Of a stretch of DNA of 64,000 nucleotides, positions 55,791-64,000 are shown one piece after another. The DNA comes from Apium graveolens (taxonomy: Eukaryota > Streptophyta > Magnoliopsida > Apiales > Apiaceae), in NCBI RefSeq assembly GCF_009905375.1, contig NC_133650.1, forward strand, positions 141,849,135 to 141,913,134. The letters are read 5' to 3'. A model generated the notes under the pieces. That model made no database searches and was not told the DNA's origin. It saw only the letters and a program-made list of their open reading frames with translations. Each line of letters begins with the position of its first letter. The stretch's first letter is position 1. Made by a program: the position numbers and the translations under genes.

Positions 55791-58700
55791 GAGACTCCAA
55801 GGGCTAGAGTTTTTGATATGTCTGTGAAGGACGCTATCCATGATATTGATGTTGTGGCAGGTACACTTAATGTGAATTCTTTATGTGCCAAAGTGTTAAT
55901 AGATTCGGGAGCAACTTGATCATTTATTTCTCAAGATTTTGTTAATAAGTTAAATTGTCCAGTTGAGTATTTAAATGAAATAATGACTGTGGAATTAGCA
56001 AATCAAGAACTTGTATCTGCTAATCAAGTTTGTGGGAATTGTGAGATTGAGATTTCTGGTAATAAGTTTTGTGTAGATTTGATAACATTTAAGCTAGGAG
56101 AGTTTGATGTTATCTTATGAATGGATTGGTTATCTAAGCACGATGCCCATATAGATTGTCGAAATAAGAAGGTAATGGTAAAGACGCTAGACGAAAGGGT
56201 AGTAAGTTTAAGGGCCAGAAGCAAGCAAAGAAGTTCTTACCGATGATTCAAGCTAAAAAGTTATTACGGAAAAGATGCGAGCATTTCGTTGCTTATGTGA
56301 TTGATAGAAGTCAGGAGCTAGCAAAACTTGAAGATATTCCAGTAGTTAATGAATTTCCAGACGTGTTTCCCGATGAGTTACCAGGACTTCCTCCAGACAG
56401 AGAAATTGAGTTTGCGATCGACTTAGCACCTGGAACGAAACCAGTATCCAAGGCCCCATACAGAATGGCGCCCGTTGAGATGAAGGAACTAGCAAAGCAA
56501 TTGCAAGAGTTATTAGAGAAAAGAGTAATCAGACCCAGTTTATCCTCGTGGGGTGTACCGGTGCTATTTGTCAAAAAGAAGAATGGAAGCATGAGAATGT
56601 GCATCGATTATTGGGAGCTCAACAAGCTTACAATCAAGAACAAGTATCTGTTACCCAGAATTAATGATTTGTTTGACCAGTTGAAAGGAGCCAAGTACTT
56701 CTCCAAGATCGATTTGAGATCGGGATATCACCAACTAAAGATTAAGCCAGTGGATATACCAAAAATAGCTTTCAGGACAAGGTATAGACATTATGAATTT
56801 TTAGTGATGTCTTTTGGATTAACCAATGCCCCGACAGCATTCATGGACCTGATGAACAGAATTTTCAAGGAATACTTGGACAAGTTTTTTATTGTGTTTA
56901 TAGATGATATTTTGATTTATTCAAAGACAGAAGAGGATCATGCAGAACATTTGAGGACAGTTTTGGAGATTTTAAGGAAGAAAAAGTTAGATGCTAAATT
57001 CTCGAAGTGTGAGTTTTGGTTACAGAAAGTCCAGTTCTTAGGACACATAGTTAGTAATGAAGGGATCAAAGTGGACCCAACAAAAATTGAAGCAATTACA
57101 AATTGGGAAAGACCGAGAACACCAACAGAGGTAAGAAGTTTCTTGCGATTAGCGGGATATTATCGCTGATTTGTTCAAAATTTCTCAAGGATTGCAACAA
57201 CATTGACGAAGCTTACACGGAAGAATGAAAAGTTTATGGAACGATAAATGTGAAGAAATATTTTAGGAATTGAAGCGAAGATTAATCACGGCACCCATTT
57301 TGTCACTTCCAGATGATCAAGGGAATTTTGTAATCTATAGCGATGCTTCTCATAAAGGACTCGAATGCGTTCTGATGCAGCACGATAAGGTTATTGCGTA
57401 TGCGTCAAGGCAATTAAAACCACACGAACATAAGTATCCTACTCATGATTTGGAGCTAGCATCCATAGTATTCGCTTTGAAGATTTGGAGACATTATCTA
57501 TGTGGAGAGAAATGCGAGATTTATACGGATCACAAAAGCTTGAGGTACATATTCACACAGAAGGAGCTTAATATGAGACTAGAAGATGGTTAGAGTTGAT
57601 TAAGGATTATGATTGCATGATTAACTATCATCCTGGTAAAGTAAATGTTATAGCAGACATGTTAATTCAGAAAGAAAAGTTGAATATGTTATCAGTACCC
57701 GAAGAGATATACAAGGAATTTCAGAAATTGGAATTAGAAATCAGAGTTTACAAGCTTGATGAAGCAAAATTGTATAGTATTACTTTCCAGCCGGAGTTGT
57801 TAGAAAAGATAAGGAAGTGTCAAGCAGAGATAATGGATCAGGACATTAATCGTTTGGTAGGAGAAGAATTGTGCACACAAAAGGACGATAAGGTATTCTT
57901 AGGTTTTCTTCTAGAATTTGGATTCCACCAGTAACGGAGTTGAATAATGAAATTTTACAGGAAGCTCATAATTCAAGGTATTCAATCCATCCAGGAAGTA
58001 CCAAACTGTACAGAGATTTAAAGGAAAATTATTGGTGGCCCGATATGAAAAGGGAAATTGCAGAATGGGTTAGCAGATGTTATATATGTCAGAGAGTTAA
58101 AGCAGAGCATCAGAGACCAAGTGGATTGTTGCAGCCATTATAGATTCCAGAGTGGAAGTGGGAGCATATTTCCATGGATTTCATAGTCGGATTACCAAGA
58201 ACAAAAGCCAATCATGATGCTATTTGGGTTATAGTGGACATACTTACCAAGTCAGCTCATTTTCTTCCTATAAATGAAAGATTTTCACTGGACAAGTTAG
58301 TCCATATGTACCTGAAAGAAATCGTAGTTCGTCATGGAGTTCCTGTGTCTATCGTATCCGATCGAGATCCGAGATTTAATTCAAGGTTTTGGAAAAAAAT
58401 TCAAGAATGTTTGGTAACGAGACTGAATATGAGTACAGCTTACCATCCACAGATGGACGGCCAGAGTGAAAGAACAATCTAGAAAATCGAAGACATGTTA
58501 CATGTTTGTGCTATTGATTTCAAAGGAAATTGGGACAGACATTTACTCGTGGTAGAATTTGCTTACAACAACAGTTATCATGCCAGTATTGGGATGCCAC
58601 CCTATGAAGCTCTTTATGGACGCAAATGTCGATCTCCCGTATATTGGGATGAAGTAGGAGAACGCAAAATACTTGGACCTGAATTAGTGCAACAGAAGAA

Positions 58701-59136
58701 GGAAGTTGTTGAAGTTATCCAGAAAAGATTGATAGCAGCACAAGACCGTCAAAGGAAGTATGCAGATCAATCAAGGAAAGATATGGAATTCGAAGAAGGA
58801 AATCTGGTATTACTGAAAGTATCGCTGTGGAAAGGATTGACAAGATTCGGGAAGAAAGGAAAACTGAACCCTAGATATGTCGGACCTTTTGAGATTCTAT
58901 AGCGTGTTGGCAAAGTAGCTTATGAGTTGGCGTTACCTCCGCACATGGAGCACATTCACAATGTTTTTCACGTATCGATGCTTAAGAAGTATAATCCAGA
59001 CTCCAGGCATGTAATCGAATATGAGCCAGTAGAACTTCGAACAGATTTATCGTATGTAGAGAGTCCGATAGAGATTCTAGAAGAAAGAGAGAAAGTGTTA
59101 AGAAATAAAGTGGTAAAGTTAGTCAGAGTACAGTAG
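55791..59136 (+). pseudogene. E2 pol: protease, RT, RNase H, integrase, truncated chromodomain tail
   Basis: Protease has LIDSGAT followed by a TGA (near 55918) and a later TGA (about 56118). RT (56243-57169) has the full block set with [10 protein letters not shown] stop (57167-57169) and frameshifts near 56207, 57238 and 57584 follow. RNase H shows [16 protein letters not shown]. Integrase is one frame (57940-58902) with HNSRYSIHPGS and CYICQ, VSDRDPRFNSRF, DGQSERTI and TAG stops at 58141, 58480 and 58900. The tail reads EREKVLRNKVVKLVRV and then leaves the family: the Trp-rich chromodomain end, 3' noncoding part and polypurine tract are missing. Confidence 0.93.
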
Positions 59137-60062
59137 AGTAATCTACCGCGAAGACGGCATCCTTGACTCCTCCTTTGGCCTTCGAGAGTTCTCCAATAAG
59201 ATCAATTCCTCACATAACGAAGGGCCAAGGGCTTATGAGGGATGTGAGGGGAGCCATGGGGCTGTTATAGTAATTTGGCATATCGCTGGCACTTATCACA
59301 GGCCCGGGAGAATTCAAAGGCATCTTTTTTCATCATTGGTCAATAGTAACCTTGACGGAGGATTTTCTAAGCAAGAGAGCTACCCCCAAGTGATTGCCAT
59401 AAATGCCTTCGTGTACTTCCCTAAGGATATAATTGCACTCCTCCCCATCTATGCACGTGAGGAGGGGCACACTGACCCCTCTTCTGTATAGGACCCCATC
59501 ATATATCACGTAGCGGGCTGCCTTATATTTTATCCTTCTTGCCTCATTCTTTTCATCCGGGAGTGAACCTTCTTTTATGTAGGAGATAGGTGTCATCCAC
59601 GTGGGGTCGAGGTTATCATTGAGGTTGCCCACCTCATGCTCGGGCACACTAGGTTGCCTCTGTATCTCAAGGGGCACGGCCCCTAGCAGAGTGGCCTCGC
59701 GGCGTGAGCCGAGTTTAGTTAGCTCGTCCGCTCCTTCATTCTGCCCGCGCGGGATTAGTTCCAGCCTCACCTCATTGAACCTTGCGACTATCCTCTGCGC
59801 ATACTTCAGGTAAAGCTCCGTTCTCGGCCCCTTAGCTTGGTACCCTCCGTTTATCTGATATACCACAATCATGGAGTCACTAAACACATTCAAATCCTCC
59901 ACCTTCATTTCCAAAGCTAGCTTGAGACCGTTGGTCATGGCCTCATATTCAGCATCATTGTTGGTTGCATGAAAGGCCAGATGGGTCGCGCCTCTGATCT
60001 TGTACGCCTCTGGGCTGATTAACTCAATTCCAGCACCTGCACCATCCCCATTAGAGGCTCCA
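59137..60062 (-). repeat. Second copy of Tat RNase H/integrase segment (926 bp)
   Basis: It matches 37511-38375 (865 bp), except that it keeps 61 bp deleted there. On the minus strand it carries archaeal-type RNase H and the integrase zinc finger (EVHEGIYGNHLG, then CDKCQRYAK region). It ends with CTCCA and the start of an E2 LTR, exactly as at 38375. So the junction Tat-LTR is present twice and the true 3' end of E2 is gone. Confidence 0.93.
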
Positions 60063-63000
60063 TGTAATATCTGGGATATATCGTGTAATTATTTTACAAA
60101 TAAATAAATATTATGCATGTTCAATATTTATTTTGTGAAGTATTTGTTAAGTGGTATATGTGTTTGGGTGTTTAAAAATAATATAAATTGAGTATTTTAA
60201 TTTTTATATGTCCAAAATAAAATATAGATAATTATCATATCTTCCTATTGATTTTTATGTTGATTTATGATTTATAGGAAATTTATGGATTTTATAAATT
60301 CTTTTTCCGAGTAATTATAAACTATTTTATATAATCGGGAACAGCCTACTTTACCTGTTTTTACATTTTTATAACCCGAAACTTTTCTGAGAACTCCTTC
60401 CTAACCTAATTGCAATATTCCGAGCATTTTCCATGTTTCGACTTTTTCAATCTGGTGTACGGTTTGTCCTGTGTGGGTCCCGGCGTAATATTTCGATACA
60501 ATATTTGTTTCAGTAAATTAATAAAATTTGTATTTTCGATAAACGAGATCTTTTTATTAAACTACTATAATTATGACCTCGAAATACGTGTAACCAGGCG
60601 CTGAGACCAAGACCGCAGTACAAATTGTACTGATTTGGAAAATTATCTCGAAAACCGGTACCGTTTGGATCTGTTTTTATAAATAAACGTACTATTTTAT
60701 ATCCGGAATGATCCAACGGGATACTAAGTTTCCGTAATTATAAATAGCATTTACCGTATTTTATTTCGTACCGAAAATCATTTGCAAACAATAATTATAT
60801 AATTTTACAGAGAAAATACATATATTCATATAACTTTTCAAGAATCAAACTCCAAATCGGAGGTGTTATTGATCTTTGTTTGGAAAGCTTGAGTAACCAA
60901 ATCGAAGGGTTTGAAGAGTACTATCAGATTATACAAGTGTCAGAACTGCAGAATTAAAGGTTATTTTTCTATAACTTTTATTAATTTCGAATTATTTTGA
61001 TTAAAAATATGAATTTTTGTATGGATGATTGTTTGAATGATTTGATGCTTGCATGTTGTAGATCTTGTTTTCCTGATGATTTTCATATGTCATATGACTG
61101 ATTTGGAGTTCAATAACATGTTCAAAATTGAGTTTGATCTTCGAATTTTGAAATTAGGGTTTATAATTCATTTGAATATTCTTGATTGAATTTGGGGGTT
61201 TCTTATTTCAGAATAAATAGATGTTCTAGAGGGGTGGGTGGTGTTCCTTATGAAATTTGCAATTGATTCGTATAAGTCTTGCAAATCGACGAGGTCTGTA
61301 GAGGAGGGAGTTGTCATTTGAAGTTTACGTCGAGCTCGCCGGAAACCGGCGGACTTTTCGGCCAATTTCCGGCCAACTCAGTGATTACTAGAACGAATTG
61401 ATGGCATGGTTGTGTTCCTGGTATTGTGTAGATGTGATCTAGAGGTGGTGGTGGCCTGAGCATCCCTGGATCGTCTTCTCCGGCGAGACAGGGGTGTTTT
61501 CCGGCGAACCCCTGTAAAACTTGCAGTTTAGTACCTCTAGTTTTGGAGAAGAAATAGTTAGGTCCCTGAACTTTCCAGAAATTTCAAAAATAGGATTCCT
61601 GTTTATAAATTATTTAAAAATCATATTTTCTATTTATTTTAATTATAAAAATTCGTTTATAATTACTGAAAATTTCAAAAATTAATATTTTAATTCCAAA
61701 AATTATTTTTAAATTCAAAAATAAATCTCAATTAACTTGTTAATTAATTTTAGTTAATAATTAATTAGTTAATTGGTCAATTAATTCGATAATTAATTGA
61801 TTTAATTAATTATTAATTAATTTTAATTAATTATTTAAATAGATTTAATTATTTATTAATGATTTAAAAATTCTGAAAAATAGTTTCGAGCTTTAAAATA
61901 TTATTTTAAATTGTTTTCAAGGCTGGATAATTATTACAAAATTATTTTGAAGCCAGATGTGGCCAACCGAACCCTGTTTATTGCTTTAAAATCTACCCAA
62001 CGACCCGTTTTGACTCCAAAAAATATTTTAAAAATTATATTAAATACCCGGAAGACTGTTTATAACCTGAGACTTCCTTATAAATTAAATTTCATTGATT
62101 ATCTGACATGCTATGTGCTATATGTGACTTGTTTATTTGACTGTCGGTCTATATGTTCGGTGTTTACTTGTTTTTAGCATAACTTTCAATCCGTTAGTCG
62201 GATTTGGGTAAAACGAAGGGTAGATAGAAGTGTATACCAAGTAGAATCATATGAGTTGAGTATTGATAGATACTTATATTATATGAGCAGAAGAGGCAAG
62301 GCATAGGAAAGGGAAACAAATAGTCTAGGAGTAGGAGATTGTGATTGGAAATTGGTGAAGTATAGCAAGCTAGTACCAGGCAAGTGTTCTGAACTTTCTC
62401 GAGATATATTGTAGATTATTGATAGTCCTATATTGCAAGTGCTTTGAAGCACTGAACCCTAAACCTTGATTCCATCTATTGATCTTTGAGCCGTAAAACT
62501 TATTCTTTCTGAACCATTGATTTTTAAATCCCCGAATACGAACCACAGATATACGATACTACTCCACAAATACATGCAAACTAAATACCAAACACTGAAT
62601 CAGATTGCTTACATATTCAAACCATTGTACCTTATGCTCTGAAAGACCAAATCCTTATAACCATGAAACTTTGATTCTTTTGTTATCCATTTCTTTCACC
62701 ATTTGATATCCATATTTCATTTATGAAGATTGAAACCATCTCATTATTGGACATCCAATGTTGCTTATGATTTTGTTTACTGATTTATATTATTTATTCT
62801 GTTATTATGTTAGAATTGGAATGTTTTATAAAATTGTGGACCAGATTCGTGGTCAGACCAGATTGGTGGTCAAGTTAGGCCAATGTGTGTCTTGGATCCA
62901 GTAATTAGAGCAGAGTTGTGTGCCTTGCTCGGGGTTAGTTTGTGATTGATCAGCAGCCTAACCTTGGTTATTAAAATGAAAATATAATATGCAATTCTAA

Positions 63001-63466
63001 ATCATTATTCATTGTTCACTTGATACCATAACTCTTTTCACTTGATGATCATTATTCTCAGTCTTGTTAATGTGACTTGCTGAGCTAGTTAGCTCATTTG
63101 TGTGATGTTGTTTATGTTCTTTTCCAGTTAAGAAGGAACTTGTTGGTAGCGAGGATCCCCAATCCAGTGCGAGAACTAGGGGTCCAGGTTGATCGAGTTA
63201 AGCTAGTTGACAGCTTTTGGAATATTTTAAGTTTATGAAGTTTGTAATAATGTTTTGTAAGTTTGAATAGTTGAGATTTGGGCGTTTGTAATATAAGTGT
63301 GTGTGTGTGGCTTGTGTGCATACTTTAACCTGTTGCGGTATGTGGTAGTTGGTAAGTAGGGCCACTACATATTATTATTATCTTTATTATTGTTATAAGC
63401 AGGTTATAAATAAGGTGTGTGTGTGTGTGGACCCCAAACTTCTGACCCGGGTTTGGAGGCGACACA
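60063..63466 (+). repeat. E2 3' LTR (3.40 kb, uninterrupted)
   Basis: It starts TGTAATATCTGGG, matches both parts of the 5' LTR and ends GGCGACACA. It shows the undisturbed site where E3 inserted in the other LTR. TTAATTAATT-rich sequence is at 61725-61850. As it is preceded by Tat sequence and not by a polypurine tract, it may have been a 5' LTR or solo LTR in origin. Confidence 0.93.
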
Positions 63467-63471
63467 CTTCA

Positions 63472-64000
63472 TCCACAAATAGGCTCCACCATGGGGCATT
63501 ATTTTGACTTTCCAGCCCGACCTCTGCACTAGGTATGACAACAAGGGCTCCCTGCTCCACTTCTTGATTTGGAGGAAATTCTAGCACAAAATCAGCCAGG
63601 GCTTGGCCTTTGATTGCGGTCTTTGGCTTATAATCCACCTCGAATTGGCCGAGCTCAACTGTCCACTTCAGCATTCGACCAGAAGACTCTGGTTTGTGCA
63701 TTACTTGCCTGAGGGGGTAGGAGGTTCGTACTTCTATCCTATGTGCCTGAAAATAGGGCCTGAGCTTTCGGGAGGTCAGGATCAGAGCATATGCTAACTT
63801 CTCGAGGCTTATGTACCGAGTCTCGGCATCGGCTAGCCTTTTACTCACATAATATACCGGGACCTAAATACCATCCTCCTCTCCAACTAATACCGCACTT
63901 ACTGCAAAGTCAGAGACGGCCAAGTATAGGACCAGAGTCTCACCTGCCTTTGGGCTGCTGGGATGCTTCTTTATGTTCTGAAAGGTTTCCTCACATTCTT
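63472..64000 (-). pseudogene. Tat reverse transcriptase end and first RNase H, runs off window
   Basis: The minus strand reads ETLVLYLAVSDFAVSAVLV, VPVYYVSKRL, RYISLEKLAYALILTSRKLRPYF, MLKWTVELGQFEVDYKP and GQALADFVLEF, the RNase H of gypsy pol and the connection. A TAG at 63864-63866 replaces a likely Gln. It ends WWSLFVDE at the E2 insertion and continues at 38375 with ASNGDG of the second RNase H (the D of LFVD is an active-site residue). Confidence 0.9.

Larger units (their letters stand above)
38376..63466 (+). mobile_element. Element E2: chromodomain Ty3/gypsy (Tekay-like), contains E3 and a Tat duplication
   Basis: The 5' LTR is 38376-40975 plus 52590-53415 (split by E3), the primer-binding site is at 53420-53431, then leader ORF, gag, protease, RT, RNase H, integrase and the start of the chromodomain tail at 59136. 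The 3' LTR is 60063-63466. Flanks are CTCCA (38371-38375) and CTTCA (63467-63471), a 5-bp target duplication with one C-to-T change. The 3' end of the internal part is missing and replaced by Tat sequence (59137-60062). Confidence 0.92.
17694..64000 (-). mobile_element. Tat-lineage Ty3/gypsy retrotransposon, interrupted by Y, E2 and E3; right part outside window
   Basis: On the minus strand, pol runs RNase H (63472-64000, after RT outside the window), archaeal-type RNase H (37904-38375), integrase (36742-37850), then a long noncoding part with an antisense gene, the polypurine tract and the 3' LTR (17694-18474). A second RNase H domain and an antisense ORF behind pol are known marks of the Tat group (Retand/Grande-like). 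Insertions of Y (22197-36233) and E2 with nested E3 (38376-63466) account for the gaps; when they are removed the Tat reading continues. Left target flank is ACCGA (17689-17693). Confidence 0.9.

Noticed and set aside
60410..62177. ORFs in the E2 3' LTR (also 38649-39416 in the 5' LTR)
   Set aside because: The frames are not kept between the two LTRs.

Overview
This window is plant nuclear heterochromatin, most likely from a eudicot. It is AT-rich and I found no cellular gene in it. At least 95% consists of LTR retrotransposons of plant lineages: Ty1/copia, chromodomain Ty3/gypsy (Tekay/Del-like) and Ty3/gypsy of the Tat group, which has two RNase H domains. The primer-binding sites I could identify all read TGGTATCAGAGC, the 3' end of plant initiator-Met tRNA.

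Left stack (1-15985, all on the minus strand): three copia elements are nested. Copia-1 (1-7400, left LTR outside the window) lies in the 3' noncoding part of Copia-2 (7401-about 13307). Copia-2 in turn interrupts Copia-3 (about 13308-15985) between integrase and reverse transcriptase. Each is broken by stops and frameshifts. A 1.7 kb stretch without a recognised gene (15986-17693) separates this stack from the next.

Right stack (17694-64000): a large minus-strand Tat-type gypsy element starts with its 3' LTR at 17694 and runs off the right edge. It carries a plus-strand (antisense) gene with TATA box, introns and coiled coil. Element Y (22197-36233, minus, gypsy, internally deleted) is inserted beyond that gene. 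Element E2 (38376-63466, plus, chromodomain gypsy) is inserted exactly in the archaeal-type RNase H domain. Element E3 (40976-52584, plus, chromodomain gypsy) is inserted in the 5' LTR of E2. Several target-site duplications and the reading frames on either side confirm this order. The 3' end of E2 is missing and is replaced by a second 926 bp copy of the Tat sequence that flanks its own 5' LTR.

The most unusual signals are: (1) Copia-1 and Copia-2 each carry their own short motif, different in the two elements, repeated in the LTR, in the 3' noncoding region and, with exact 15-bp or 24-bp periodicity, inside the translated integrase-RT linker; (2) a stem-loop with a compensatory base change just before the polypurine tract in Y and E3; (3) the spliced antisense gene of the Tat element; (4) the E2/Tat rearrangement; (5) a 1.5-kb-codon gag-pol frame in E3 with no frameshift, broken almost only by stops explained by C-to-T change.
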